Part shown: one piece after another, positions 9,610-19,653 of the stretch
How the letters are laid out: each line of letters begins with the position of its first letter
Numbering within the stretch: position 1 is the stretch's first letter
Assembly: GCF_014697615.1 (NCBI RefSeq)
Contig: NZ_JACJSD010000007.1
Location: 1-64,000, forward strand
Length of the DNA stretch: 64,000 nucleotides
Origin: Nostoc sp. FACHB-280
GTDB taxonomy: Bacteria > Cyanobacteriota > Cyanobacteriia > Cyanobacteriales > Nostocaceae
Reading direction: 5' to 3'
The notes under the pieces: model-generated
What the model saw: the letters and a program-made list of their open reading frames with translations, nothing else
Databases searched by the model: none
Told to the model about the DNA's origin: nothing
Made by a program: the position numbers and the translations under genes

Positions 9610-10893
9610 TCAGCACTCATTACTCAACACTCTATAACCAATGTCTCTCCTATAATATATTCCTTCAAACTGGATAGATTTCAGCCCTGTGTAGGCTTGG
9701 GCGATCGCTTGTTGAAAGTTTTCCCCTGTGCCTGTCACATTTAATACTCTTCCGCCATCAGTTACTACTTGCTGCTGGTCGTTCAATTTTGTCCCGGCAT
9801 GAAATACAGTGACTGTGGCTGTTTCGGCTGCGTCAATGCCTGTAATGACTTTGCCTTTTTGATAATCCCCTGGATAACCGCCAGAAGCCGCCACAACGGT
9901 CGCTGCTGCGCCACTGTGCCAAGTAATGGGGACTTCGCCTAAACGCTGTTCGACACAAGCCAGAATTAAATCTAATAAGGGTGTGGCTAACAATGGCAAA
10001 ATTACCTGAGTTTCGGGATCACCAAAGCGACAGTTAAATTCCAACACCTTAAAGTCGCCTTCGGGGGTAATCATTAACCCGGCGTAAAGTACACCCCTGT
10101 AGTCTATGCCTTTGCTGCGGAGAGTGGCGATCGCTTTTTCTAACACATCTGTTTGCACCCTAGCCATTAATTCTGGTGTGGCAATGGGCGCTGGGCAGTA
10201 TGCACCCATCCCGCCAGTATTTTCACCTGTATCACCTTCACCGACTCGCTTATGGTCTTGTGCTGGCAGTAGGGGGCGAATTGTTAACCCATCGGTCAAA
10301 GCTAACACTGATACTTCTTGCCCAAATAAACACTCTTCAATCACAACAAACTCACCAGCACTGCCAAACTGCCCTTGAAAAATCGCATCAATGGCACTCT
10401 CAGCTTGTTCTATCGTTGTAGCAACTATTACGCCTTTCCCTGCCGCCAAGCCATCAGCTTTCACCACTATCGGCGCACCTTGAGCTTTCACATAAGATTT
10501 AGCTGCTGCCGCTTCCGTAAATACCGCAGCCTTAGCTGTAGGAATCCCAGCTTCTTGCATTAGTGCTTTTGCCCAAGCTTTACTGGCTTCAATTTGCGCC
10601 CCCGCTCTAACAGGGCCAAATACCATGAGTCCCTGAGCTTGCAGGTAGTCTGTAATTCCCTTCGCCAGTGGAACTTCTGGCCCGACGACTACCAAAGAGA
10701 TATGATTTGCTAGGGCATATTGGCTGATTCCCGCAAAATCATCCACAGCCAAGGGTAAATTCTGACAACCTGCCAGATTAGCTGTACCGCCATTCCCTGG
10801 CACACAAACGACTTGCTCAACTTGCGGGGATTGCAATAATTTCCATGCTAGAGCGTGTTCACGCCCGCCGTTACCTACAACTAAAACTTTCAC
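9610..10893 (-). CDS. purD: Phosphoribosylamine-glycine ligase (GAR synthetase, 427 aa)
   Basis: Second step of de novo purine synthesis: 5-phosphoribosylamine, glycine and ATP give GAR. N-terminal domain begins KVLVVGNGGREHALAWKL; the ATP-grasp domain shows VKADGLAAGKGVIVA, GEEVSVLALTDG-like EVSVLALTDG, and the signature RFGDPETQ with the metal-binding EFNCRFGDPE. Length is standard. The start is GTG at 10893, with GAGGAAAT just upstream. nblS follows on the same strand, so co-transcription is possible. Confidence 0.96.
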   Translation of the reverse strand: MKVLVVGNGGREHALAWKLLQSPQVEQVVCVPGNGGTANLAGCQNLPLAVDDFAGISQYALANHISLVVVGPEVPLAKGITDYLQAQGLMVFGPVRAGAQIEASKAWAKALMQEAGIPTAKAAVFTEAAAAKSYVKAQGAPIVVKADGLAAGKGVIVATTIEQAESAIDAIFQGQFGSAGEFVVIEECLFGQEVSVLALTDGLTIRPLLPAQDHKRVGEGDTGENTGGMGAYCPAPIATPELMARVQTDVLEKAIATLRSKGIDYRGVLYAGLMITPEGDFKVLEFNCRFGDPETQVILPLLATPLLDLILACVEQRLGEVPITWHSGAAATVVAASGGYPGDYQKGKVITGIDAAETATVTVFHAGTKLNDQQQVVTDGGRVLNVTGTGENFQQAIAQAYTGLKSIQFEGIYYRRDIGYRVLSNEC

Positions 10894-11384
10894 GGATTTC
10901 CTCTTGCGTGCCTTGTGACACGAGAAAAGTCTAGTACAAAAAGGCTGAAGTATGAAGTCTAAAGTATGAAATGAAGAAACCCTTATAGTGAGCTTTGCAG
11001 CAATTTATAATGGGTGCTTTATTTTCGCCGACTTGTACTAGGGAGTCAAAAGTCAATTTTTAACTCTTGTACCATTGACAGTGGCGGCCAGATTACCGCC
11101 ATGCTGTACTAGAAATACTCGCGGATCAATTTTTCACTAATTTAGGTACTGATGCAAGTCCCCAACCTTGTATATTGACTTTTAACTTCCGCGTAGCGGT
11201 ACTAGCTCCTAGGTTGAAAATTAAATTTTTATCAGAAAATCTCAATAAGTATACGTAAGTAATTCTGCGATGTTTAGATGATTAATTTAAACATTACTGC
11301 TAAATGATGACGTTTATACAAGATAAGTATTAACCTGTGAATATTGCGATCAGGGAAATATCAAAAAACGGGTCAAGAGAGAAC
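10894..11384. other. Divergent intergenic region with an inverted repeat
   Basis: Separates purD from the divergent epimerase gene. GTCAAAAGTCAAT at 11045-11057 is matched by ATTGACTTTTAAC at 11174-11186, its inverse with one mismatch, so a decayed MITE of about 140 bp may be present. No gene seen. Confidence 0.4.
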
Positions 11385-12332
11385 ATGGCTAAAATTATTG
11401 TGACGGGGGCAGCAGGTTTTATTGGTTCTCATATTGCAGAGGTACTGCTACAACAAGGAGCAGAAGTAATTGGGATTGATGAATTTAATGATTACTACGA
11501 TCCAATATTAAAACGTAAGAACATTGCTCTTTTAAACTGCTGGTCTAACTTTAAATTAATTGAAGGAAATATTCAGTTTTTAGATTGGCAAAATTTACTC
11601 CAAGATGTAGAAATTATTTATCATCAAGCAGCTCAAGCTGGAGTTAGGGCGAGTTGGGGTGATGGTTTCCGTGCTTACACTGAACGGAATATCAATTCTA
11701 CACAAGTTTTATTAGAAGCAGCTAAAGATGCAAAACATCTGAAAAGATTAGTATTTGCTTCTACATCTAGTGTCTACGGTGATGCGGAAACTTTACCCAC
11801 CCACGAAAGTATTTGTCCTCATCCAGTTTCACCTTATGGCATTACCAAGTTAGCCGCCGAAAGGTTGTGTGGGCTTTATCAGAAGAACTTTAATGTGCCG
11901 ATTGTGGCATTGCGCTATTTTACAGTTTATGGGCCGAGACAACGCCCAGATATGGCATTTCATAAGTTTTTCAAGGCTATTTTACAGGATGAAGCTATTC
12001 CGATTTATGGGGATGGACAGCAAACACGGGATTTTACATTTGTGAGTGATGTTGTCGCGGCAAATTTGGCGGCGGCGAGTGCAGCAGAAGCTGTGGGTAA
12101 AATTTTTAACATTGGCGGTGGTAGCCGAGTTGTGTTAACTGAAGTGTTAGACACAATGGCAGAAATTGTTGGTCAACCAATTAAGAAAAACTACATTGAA
12201 AAAGCAATGGGAGATGCACGACACACGGCTGCGGATATATCCCAAGCGCAGAAAATTTTGGGGTATCAGCCACAAGTTTCGCTGCGGGAGGGATTAACAC
12301 AAGAATGGCAGTGGGTGAAGGGATTATATTAA
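11385..12332 (+). CDS. NAD-dependent sugar-nucleotide epimerase/dehydratase (315 aa)
   Basis: Extended short-chain dehydrogenase acting on a nucleotide sugar, most like UDP-glucose or UDP-glucuronate 4-epimerases. NAD-binding TGAAGFIGSHIAEVLL is at the N-terminus, ASTSSVYG carries the catalytic Ser region, YGITKLAAE gives Tyr-x-x-x-Lys, and RYFTVYGPRQRPDMAFHKF matches the family. The frame is open from a GTG at 11337, but ATG 11385, preceded by AAGAGAG, starts exactly at the Rossmann fold. Likely cytosolic and used in cell-wall or exopolysaccharide precursor synthesis. Exact substrate unknown. It converges on the large DUF2157-like gene. Confidence 0.88.
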   Translation: MAKIIVTGAAGFIGSHIAEVLLQQGAEVIGIDEFNDYYDPILKRKNIALLNCWSNFKLIEGNIQFLDWQNLLQDVEIIYHQAAQAGVRASWGDGFRAYTERNINSTQVLLEAAKDAKHLKRLVFASTSSVYGDAETLPTHESICPHPVSPYGITKLAAERLCGLYQKNFNVPIVALRYFTVYGPRQRPDMAFHKFFKAILQDEAIPIYGDGQQTRDFTFVSDVVAANLAAASAAEAVGKIFNIGGGSRVVLTEVLDTMAEIVGQPIKKNYIEKAMGDARHTAADISQAQKILGYQPQVSLREGLTQEWQWVKGLY

Positions 12333-12453
12333 ATGAGCAAGATTTGGATGTAGTGCGATCGCAAATTTTGGAGAACCCTAGAAATACCCACATAATATTG
12401 CACCTGAAGATTAAAATCGCGGCCAGGTGCAAATTATCGTGTATGGCGGAAAA

Positions 12454-15400
12454 CTACTCCCATTCATCCAATTCATGACTGCGGTTGCGAAGTAGGCTAT
12501 TAAGTTGGGTGCGGTGAGTTTCAAAGTTAGCGGCGATATAAATTAGTAAGATGCCAACTAACAAACCAATAATCCATTTTAAAAATGGGTAACGTAAGCT
12601 GAAGATTACTAATTGGTAAATACCAGTAACTAAGAAAGTACCTGTACCAACATATAAAAAAGCCCGAATACGCAAAGTTAATCCGGCAAAAATAGCGATG
12701 AGGCTGAAAATTCCGGGAATGATGACTGTATCTTGATGAAATACCACAGCCCATCCACAAATTAAACTGATACCTACCAGCCTGACAATGTGCCGCGATG
12801 ATTTTGATTCTGGCTGTTTTAGCTGTGGATCAACTTGGGCAATGTATAACAGTGAAAGTCCAGTGGCGGTAAAATACCACAAGGGGTCAGTAATATTTAA
12901 TTGGGATAACCATTTCCAGGCTGCCCAATCAATTAAGGCGATACTAATATATGTGAGGCGGATATTTTCACTCACCTTGGCTAAGATGATGTAAAATCCA
13001 GCCGCGATGACAAGAGTAATGGGGTAAATTTGCAGTTTGGTTTCCCACAAAATCATTAATGGCAAAATGTAGGCGGCGAGTTGCCAAGGTCTTTTTGACC
13101 AACCCCAATTTTCCCAGGGTAAGCTGTATAAGAAGTAGGCTATCACACAAGCGATCGCACCATTCCAAGGTACTAACGGCCCGGCTAACCACTGTCCGAC
13201 GGCGGTTTCTCGCCAATAAACCCGCATTCCCAATACTTCTAATAAGCCAAGATACACCCACATTTCTTCTGTGGTGATTCTGCCAAAAACCCTTGGTGTA
13301 TTACTAGTCCCTCTTCCTTGAAAGATGGCATACATAATTAATAATCCCCCTGTACCCAACCCAACAAGGCGGTTAGCTTGAATTGGCAAGGCAATGGCCA
13401 GGGTTAATAATACACTACTCCAAGCCCAGTGCAGATGAGCAATACCTTTGATTTCTAGCAAACTGAGGCGTAAATATCGGCTCAACCACGGTGCTAATCG
13501 GTTGTAAACTAGCATGATGCTTGTCCCTAAAGTGGACATAGCAATTAAGCCATCACCCAATGCACCGCCTTTAGCTTGGGACATTTGATAAAACAATAGT
13601 TCATAAAATGAAATTGATACGCCAATAATGCCGCAGTACAGTAGCGGTTTAAAGTTTGGTTGTCGTCTACCGATACCGATGATGATTAACGCTACACCCA
13701 AACTAGATAAACCAGTCCACTCAGTAAAAACGTTTAACCGCAGAACAACACTCAATGCACCATAAACTAAGGGCAGAATATGTAAACTGCTGGGAAGTAC
13801 GGCGGGATGATATCGTCTTTTCCACCATTCGCCTAAAAGTTGGGTGAATAAACCTAAAGCAATATTAGCGATCGCAATTCTGATTGTAGAACGTTCCCCA
13901 AAGCTCAACACTTCGGCGATGAATAATTCTACACACCAACCAATACCGTAAAATGCCCAATCTGTGGGTTCACGCCAGCTACGGTAAACAATGGCGAGTA
14001 AAGTAATGGCACTGGCAACTAAATACCAAACTCCGGGAATGACGACGGCATCATAAACTAAGTATGAGTGGATTGTCAGGGTTGAGAGTACAGTACAACA
14101 TAAAGCGATCGCCCATTTATCACTAGCATCTGCATATATATCTGCTAATTCATGGTTGCGTTGTTGTAATAATTTCCGCATTAACCATAAACTAAAAGTG
14201 GCGATCGCACCTACAACTAACCAACCTGCAATAGCTAGGCGGGGTAATCCTGGTATTCCTTCCCACAGCAACGCCGCTACAAAACTCAGTCCTAAACCAA
14301 TGGTAAAAGCGGCAGATCCTTCATTTCGTAAATAGCGGGTATTGAGATACATTACACCCGTACCCACCGCCAAACTCATAAATCTAGTTTCTGGTACAAG
14401 AATAGTTAAAAACTGCACTGCAAACACAGCCAAACTACTCAAAAAAGCCCTGATGGTGCGGGGTTTGCCTGTGGTACGACTCGCTAAAAAAGTCAAACAT
14501 AAGGGTGTAATTAACCAAATCACGCCCCAATATTGTTTGTTAACAGTGGCATCAAAAAATAAACTAAAACTGACAATGGATAATACTAACCCGAAATACC
14601 ATGCACTACTTTGCCAGCTACCATTGCCAAGACTAAATCCCCATTCTGCTACCATCACAACTGAGATCACCGTTGCCCAGAGATAATGGGGGAGATTGGG
14701 GAAAAACCAGTCTATGACTGAGAAAAGTGCCAGTAAGCCGATGAAGTGAGTCAGGTAAATTAACGGCGTGGAAGATGGCGAACGGCGTTTAGTAACAACA
14801 ACCAAAGTAATGGTAGAAAAAACCAAATTAAGCGATCGCAAGGTAGGATTAATTGTGGACAAGACAGTTAAAAAACTGCCAAACATTACGGCTATCGCTT
14901 CACCAAAATCTGCCAAATCTCGTTTCTCGGTATGACGCAGGCGATCGCAAAACCATACCATAAATATTAAATAAGGAAATAATGCCACACTCAGCAACGC
15001 CCAAGGTTCATTTTGTGCCTGGGTGAGATTTGCCACAGTGGCAATTATCGATTGTCGCGTTCCCTGCGGTACAACTCGCCAACCCTGCCAAATCGACTGT
15101 AAGCCAACCAAAAACAGCACCGCTAAATCAAGCTTGAGGCTATATCTCTGCAAACGCTGACTCACATACCACAAAGCCAAACCACTCACCGCCAAAGCTT
15201 GTCCCGGATAATCTGCTACCGCCACAGCCCAACCGAGGAAGAGTAAAAGGCTACCTAAGATTTCCCAAGGGAATGAGGGAGAGGGGGGTGAGGGGGGTGA
15301 CAAGGGAGAGGGGGTAGACAAGGGAGAAAGATAGCTACCTTGTCCACCTTGTCCACCTTGTCCACCTTGTCCCCCTTGCACCCCTATACCCTTGTACCCC

Positions 15401-16386
15401 TGCACCCTTCCCTGCTGTACTAACCAAGTAATCAACCAACCACAAATCCCAATGGCTAACCCTAGTTGGGTGACATTTACACCAGCAACAAAAGTTGCCC
15501 GTGACAACAGTACAATTAACGAGTAAACAATGACGGTGGCAAATAAATTGAGTTGGTTTTCATTGGTATTACGTCGCTGACGACGAATGTCATAGATAGT
15601 TAGTAGCGTTGTGCCTATCATCGCTGCATACACAGCAATTAAAGGAAAGACTGCGATTTTCCAACCCCAATGTAAATAACTCAGCGCCAGGATATTAATT
15701 AGTGGTAACTTTCTCGTGGGGGAGTTGGGAAAAACTGTACGATTACGGCATAGTAAAACTGTAATATAAGTCAGGGTAGGAGCAGCGATCGCAACTGTCA
15801 ACCAGTTAAGCGGATTGTGCCATAATCCAAAACTGTCCATTGCCCAAAAATTCACAGGCACTAAAAATAACGTGACAATTAATAGCGTCTGAGTAGTTAA
15901 TCTCAGGTTTGCTTGTCTCCCAGTCCAAAAGCTGAAACCCCAAAAAGTTAAAGTATAAGCAAATAACACCCCATACTGTCCAGATGCGGGAAATCTTTCC
16001 CATTGACTTGCAGCCAATACCCCAGAGGACAGCACTACTAAAAATACACCTAAAAATAGTAGCCAGCGTACACTCAGTTCTTCCCCCAAAGATTGCAACA
16101 TCCTCGTGACAAAGTTGGGTTGAGAAGGTTGTTTTGGCGGTGCTGGCGAATAAGCAATTAATGGCTTGGCTGGCTGTTTGAGAGTTGCACCCGCTACCAC
16201 TGCTTCCGGTTCGACTTGCGGCTGTAGCACCACCGTACAACTGAGGTATTCTTTACACAATTGCCTAACTTGGGCATCAGATATCAAACCTAAGCGCAGC
16301 CACAAATCCAATCCCTCTAATAATTGCGGATGGGATGATGGTAGGGTGATGTGAATTTTTAACGGACGCTCTGGAGAAGATGACAT
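12454..16386 (-). CDS. DUF2157-like giant polytopic membrane protein (1310 aa)
   Basis: The cytosolic N-terminus has a short helical DUF2157-like module (LLEGLDLWLRLGLISDAQV). From about residue 105 to the end there are more than 25 hydrophobic segments in groups, as in DUF2157/DUF2339 proteins. Function unknown; no catalytic motif seen. Between two membrane segments, residues about 333-375 are a low-complexity insert: tandem Gly-Gly-Gln, then Ser/Pro repeats, encoded by the 9-bp repeat family found elsewhere between genes. The start is ATG at 16386. The stop converges on the epimerase gene. The frame is intact along its whole length, so it is presumably functional. Confidence 0.8.
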   Translation of the reverse strand: MSSSPERPLKIHITLPSSHPQLLEGLDLWLRLGLISDAQVRQLCKEYLSCTVVLQPQVEPEAVVAGATLKQPAKPLIAYSPAPPKQPSQPNFVTRMLQSLGEELSVRWLLFLGVFLVVLSSGVLAASQWERFPASGQYGVLFAYTLTFWGFSFWTGRQANLRLTTQTLLIVTLFLVPVNFWAMDSFGLWHNPLNWLTVAIAAPTLTYITVLLCRNRTVFPNSPTRKLPLINILALSYLHWGWKIAVFPLIAVYAAMIGTTLLTIYDIRRQRRNTNENQLNLFATVIVYSLIVLLSRATFVAGVNVTQLGLAIGICGWLITWLVQQGRVQGYKGIGVQGGQGGQGGQGGQGSYLSPLSTPSPLSPPSPPSPSFPWEILGSLLLFLGWAVAVADYPGQALAVSGLALWYVSQRLQRYSLKLDLAVLFLVGLQSIWQGWRVVPQGTRQSIIATVANLTQAQNEPWALLSVALFPYLIFMVWFCDRLRHTEKRDLADFGEAIAVMFGSFLTVLSTINPTLRSLNLVFSTITLVVVTKRRSPSSTPLIYLTHFIGLLALFSVIDWFFPNLPHYLWATVISVVMVAEWGFSLGNGSWQSSAWYFGLVLSIVSFSLFFDATVNKQYWGVIWLITPLCLTFLASRTTGKPRTIRAFLSSLAVFAVQFLTILVPETRFMSLAVGTGVMYLNTRYLRNEGSAAFTIGLGLSFVAALLWEGIPGLPRLAIAGWLVVGAIATFSLWLMRKLLQQRNHELADIYADASDKWAIALCCTVLSTLTIHSYLVYDAVVIPGVWYLVASAITLLAIVYRSWREPTDWAFYGIGWCVELFIAEVLSFGERSTIRIAIANIALGLFTQLLGEWWKRRYHPAVLPSSLHILPLVYGALSVVLRLNVFTEWTGLSSLGVALIIIGIGRRQPNFKPLLYCGIIGVSISFYELLFYQMSQAKGGALGDGLIAMSTLGTSIMLVYNRLAPWLSRYLRLSLLEIKGIAHLHWAWSSVLLTLAIALPIQANRLVGLGTGGLLIMYAIFQGRGTSNTPRVFGRITTEEMWVYLGLLEVLGMRVYWRETAVGQWLAGPLVPWNGAIACVIAYFLYSLPWENWGWSKRPWQLAAYILPLMILWETKLQIYPITLVIAAGFYIILAKVSENIRLTYISIALIDWAAWKWLSQLNITDPLWYFTATGLSLLYIAQVDPQLKQPESKSSRHIVRLVGISLICGWAVVFHQDTVIIPGIFSLIAIFAGLTLRIRAFLYVGTGTFLVTGIYQLVIFSLRYPFLKWIIGLLVGILLIYIAANFETHRTQLNSLLRNRSHELDEWE
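15335..15380 (-). repeat. In-frame 9-bp tandem repeat inside a coding sequence
   Basis: On the plus strand the unit is CCTTGTCCA, about 4-5 copies; read on the coding strand each unit gives Gly-Gly-Gln. Because the unit is 9 bp, expansion keeps the frame. Flanking sequence (15265-15330) has a related GGGAGAGGGGG pattern encoding Ser/Pro repeats. Confidence 0.8.
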
Positions 16387-16681
16387 AAGCAGCAGCCGTG
16401 TAGGTATATACTTAAGTCTTGATTAGGGTAAAGTATATCTTGACTCAACTTGTGCCAGTTCCGGGAGCGATCGCTAGAATGTTTTAAGATAAGTGCGATC
16501 AACCTCTCCTCAACGCGGAGTTCCGTTGTAGATACAAAGTCAAAATTTTTATGCTGCAAAAATATTTCGCCTATAACTAAAGTTCTAGGCTAATTAACCA
16601 AACGCAAACTTCAGATTGATTCATTTCATAACTATGGTGTAAAGTCTTGATGTAGATATAGTTAAATCGATACTTCACTGT

Positions 16682-17122
16682 ATGAAGTGCAATCTTTTGA
16701 AAACAGGCAAATATATTTCTCTTTCTCTTTTTGCCTCAACTTCAATGATTTGTGCGATGCCAAATAGAACTCTTGCACTATGTGTTGCACCTAGAGACCT
16801 CAATGGAATTTGGAGGGCAAATGATGGGGGTACCTACTATGTTAGGCAAATTGGCAATGACGTTTGGTGGGTTGGTATGAGCAGTGATAATGGAAAAACC
16901 TGGACAAACGTATTCAAGGGAGTCAAAAAAGGAAACACTGTCACTGGGCAATGGGCTGATGTCCCTAGAGGTAGAATCAAATCTGGGGGAATTCTCAATT
17001 TGACTGTTAAAGTGACTAATCAGAGTGTCTCCGAATTTACCAGAAGTGCTGTTAGCGGTGGATTTGGTGGTTCAAGATGGTTACCAACCTGTGATGATAC
17101 CATACTCAATCCTGTTCCATAG
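16682..17122 (+). CDS. Small exported protein, WVG-type beta domain (146 aa)
   Basis: Probable signal peptide of about 33 residues (ISLSLFASTSMICAM then NRTLA). The mature part starts near a Cys and reads LNGIWRANDGGTYYVRQIGN followed by DVWWVGMSSDNG, a pattern seen in small secreted proteins with a lipocalin-like or beta-sandwich fold. A second Cys near the C-terminus may pair with the first. The start is ATG 16682. No operon partner. Function unknown; the fold remark is inference. Confidence 0.7.
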   Translation: MKCNLLKTGKYISLSLFASTSMICAMPNRTLALCVAPRDLNGIWRANDGGTYYVRQIGNDVWWVGMSSDNGKTWTNVFKGVKKGNTVTGQWADVPRGRIKSGGILNLTVKVTNQSVSEFTRSAVSGGFGGSRWLPTCDDTILNPVP

Positions 17123-17308
17123 AGATTCACTACCCATCGGCAGAGATGTATCATTAACCAATTGACTATTTATAGCATCACAAGTGAAGTGAAGCGATCG
17201 CACCCCTCAAACTTCCAAATCTCAATCAAAACCCAATAGCGATCGCCTGTGTCTGCTGGAAAGTTACATTGGCGATATGATGAAATTAGCTTCTGATGAG
17301 AAATCTTT

Positions 17309-17683
17309 ATGGTAGCAGCATCCAAGCAAGAACCAAAAATCATTCGCACAGAGCGTGGATTGACGATCGCAGGTACACGCATTACACTTTACGACGTGAT
17401 GGATTATCTAAAAGCTCAGTATCCACCAAAACTGATTCGTGAGAAGCTTGGTCTCAATGATGAGCAGATTAATTCAGCGTTAGCATACATTGAAACTCAT
17501 CAGACAGAAGTTGAGGCAGAATACCAGGAATGTCTGCAAACAGCAGTGGAAATTCGGCAATATTGGGAAGAGCGAAATCGAGAACACTTTGCAAAAATCT
17601 CTGCAATGCCTCCTAAATCAGATCAAGAAGCCCTACGTGCAAAACTACAAGCCTGGAAAGCTCGCATTGAAGCGCAGTCATGA
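17309..17683 (+). CDS. DUF433 antitoxin-like protein (124 aa)
   Basis: The first 65 residues match the DUF433 pattern: RTERGLTIAGTRITLYDVMD, then a helix with YPPKLIREKLGLNDEQI and ALAYIETHQTEV. DUF433 proteins are helix-turn-helix-containing antitoxins of the VapB45 kind. The C-terminal half is a charged helix, possibly the toxin-binding or oligomerising arm. ATG 17309 follows GATGAG. The stop codon overlaps the next gene's start by four bases (ATGA), typical of translational coupling in toxin-antitoxin pairs. Confidence 0.85.
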   Translation: MVAASKQEPKIIRTERGLTIAGTRITLYDVMDYLKAQYPPKLIREKLGLNDEQINSALAYIETHQTEVEAEYQECLQTAVEIRQYWEERNREHFAKISAMPPKSDQEALRAKLQAWKARIEAQS

Positions 17684-18072
17684 ACTTTCTGATTGACTAC
17701 AACTTGACGGGCGATGCTGTTTTATTCTGGGGAACACTCTCTGCGGAAGGATGGCTGGATTTGTTACCTATCCGCTTCTGCACATTTCAGGAAGTTGGTT
17801 TACCGATGAATAGTAGCGACCGAGTTGTTTGGCAATTTGCTCAAACCAACCAGATGATTTTGATTACAGCGAATCGAAATATGAAGGGTGATGATTCTCT
17901 AGAACAGACAATACGTGAGGAAAATCAACCAACTTCCCTACCAATTTTGACAATCGGAAACCCGGATAGACTTGATGAAAGTAACTATCGGCAAAAATGT
18001 GCAACTCGCTTGATTGAGATTGTATTTGATCTAGAAAACTATCTGGGAGTTGGTCGAGTTTTCATTCCTTAA
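17680..18072 (+). CDS. PIN-like DUF5615-type toxin candidate (130 aa)
   Basis: Begins MNFLIDYNLTGDAVLF, with an acidic residue at position 6 where PIN-like nucleases place the first metal ligand, and contains ILITANRNMKGDDSLE, matching the second acidic cluster of the Mut7-C/DUF5615 superfamily. Known partners of DUF433 proteins are such PIN-like toxins, so this is probably an RNase toxin (VapC45 group). It overlaps the DUF433 gene by ATGA. Whether it is active cannot be told from sequence. Confidence 0.8.
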   Translation: MNFLIDYNLTGDAVLFWGTLSAEGWLDLLPIRFCTFQEVGLPMNSSDRVVWQFAQTNQMILITANRNMKGDDSLEQTIREENQPTSLPILTIGNPDRLDESNYRQKCATRLIEIVFDLENYLGVGRVFIP

Positions 18073-18374
18073 AGTTGAGTCATAAGATTTTTGTATAAAA
18101 TACTGCTGCGATCGCCTGCTTAACCTCACCCTTCAACCTTTCATCACTTTTCGCACATAGAACTCATCGTGGTTGCGGAAAAATCAGGATTCCCCACTGC
18201 CTACGCCCTGATTGCCCAGAGGATTGCCAAAATTAGTCTAGATTACCATACGCTCTCATATACTTACGTAATAATTCAAAAAGTCTTTAATTTTCTTGCC
18301 TGTTATTTTTGGTAAAAACTACTATAATTGAATCCACTGGATAAAATACTTGCAACCATAAGCAACCCCTAACT
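18073..18374. other. Intergenic region before nadA
   Basis: About 300 bp containing one HIP1 site and no convincing gene. The nadA promoter should lie here. No regulator site was recognised. Confidence 0.4.
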
Positions 18375-19349
18375 GTGTTTACAACTGCATTTGCACCAAA
18401 AAACCAAACCCAATCAGGTGAGCTACCACGAGATTTATTTGCTGCTATTGAGGATTTGAAAAAAGAACTCAATGCGGTAATCTTGGCGCATTACTATCAA
18501 GAACCAGATATTCAAGATATTGCAGATTTTATTGGTGATTCGTTACAACTGGCGAAAGCCGCAGCCCAGACAAATGCAGATGTAATTGTCTTTGCTGGGG
18601 TACACTTTATGGCAGAAACAGCCAAAATTCTCAATCCTGATAAGTTAGTACTGTTACCTGATTTAACGGCTGGTTGTTCTTTAGCAGATAGTTGTCCACC
18701 ACAGGAATTTGCGGCGTTTAAAGCAGCCTATCCTGATCATTTGGTGGTTTCGTATATCAACTGCTCTGCTGACATTAAGGCAATGAGCGATATTATCTGC
18801 ACTAGTTCTAATGCTGTCAAAATTGTGCAGCAGATACCCAAAGATCAGCCAATTATTTTTGCCCCAGACCGGAATTTAGGGCGCTATGTTATGGAACAAA
18901 CTGGCAGAGATTTGGTATTGTGGCAAGGTAGCTGTGTTGTCCATGAAACCTTTTCCGAAAAGAAAATCGTCCAGTTAAAAATAGCACATCCCCAAGCGGA
19001 GGCGATCGCGCACCCAGAATGTGAAACCAGCGTTTTGCGCCACGCTAATTATATTGGTTCGACGGCAGCTTTACTCAAATATTGTCAGACCAGCCCTGCC
19101 AAAGAATTTATTGTGGCGACAGAACCAGGAATTATTCACCAAATGCAAAAATTTGCCCCAGATAAGCATTTTATTCCTGCACCACCCACAAATAATTGTA
19201 ACTGTAATGAGTGTCCATTTATGCGACTCAATACATTAGAAAAACTATATTTAGCGATGAAAAACCGCGCTCCTGAAATTACCATATCGGAAGAAATTCG
19301 ACTAGCGGCGCTGCGTCCTATGCAACGGATGTTAGAAATGAGTGCTTAA
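18375..19349 (+). CDS. nadA: Quinolinate synthase A (324 aa)
   Basis: De novo NAD synthesis: condenses iminoaspartate with dihydroxyacetone phosphate to quinolinate using a [4Fe-4S] cluster. Shows [33 protein letters not shown], the Cys in [13 protein letters not shown], a central HPECE segment, and the C-terminal [19 protein letters not shown] containing the third cluster Cys. Length is normal. The start is GTG at 18375; there is no earlier ATG in frame. No nadB or nadC neighbour in the window. Confidence 0.96.
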   Translation: MFTTAFAPKNQTQSGELPRDLFAAIEDLKKELNAVILAHYYQEPDIQDIADFIGDSLQLAKAAAQTNADVIVFAGVHFMAETAKILNPDKLVLLPDLTAGCSLADSCPPQEFAAFKAAYPDHLVVSYINCSADIKAMSDIICTSSNAVKIVQQIPKDQPIIFAPDRNLGRYVMEQTGRDLVLWQGSCVVHETFSEKKIVQLKIAHPQAEAIAHPECETSVLRHANYIGSTAALLKYCQTSPAKEFIVATEPGIIHQMQKFAPDKHFIPAPPTNNCNCNECPFMRLNTLEKLYLAMKNRAPEITISEEIRLAALRPMQRMLEMSA

Positions 19350-19381
19350 AAGTGCTGACTAGAAACTGAATGGTACTTAAC

Positions 19382-19524
19382 TATAGCAATCATATCTGAT
19401 TTGTGAAAAAGTATTCTTTTTAACGAACCGCATAGACGCGCAAGCGGCTTCCCGCAGGGTAGGACGCAAAGGACACAAAGAAGGAAAAGAAAGAGAATTT
19501 CACAAATGATTTAGGATTGCTATA
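19382..19524. mobile_element. MITE-like element with 27-bp terminal inverted repeats (143 bp)
   Basis: The left end starts TATAGCAATC and ends TTTGTGAAA (19382-19408); the right end (19498-19524) is its reverse complement with 4 mismatches in 27. Ends abut TA, suggesting the TA target duplication of IS630/mariner relatives. The core carries CGGCTTCCCGCAGGGTAGG and GGACACAAAG, which recurs inverted in the element between coxB2 and coxA2. No coding capacity. Confidence 0.75.
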
Positions 19525-19653
19525 TCAAGTTACACATTAGAATAAACTTGTCATCATTCAAAGTGATCGCTCTCATCAATCAATAGATGTAATTAAGAAA
19601 ACCAAGCAATTACCGAAATTATTGTTACTGGGTTTTCTTTCTTCGTAACGAAC

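Noticed and set aside
12181-12432. 83-codon frame on the minus strand overlapping the epimerase gene
   Set aside because: Shadow of a well-supported gene on the other strand.
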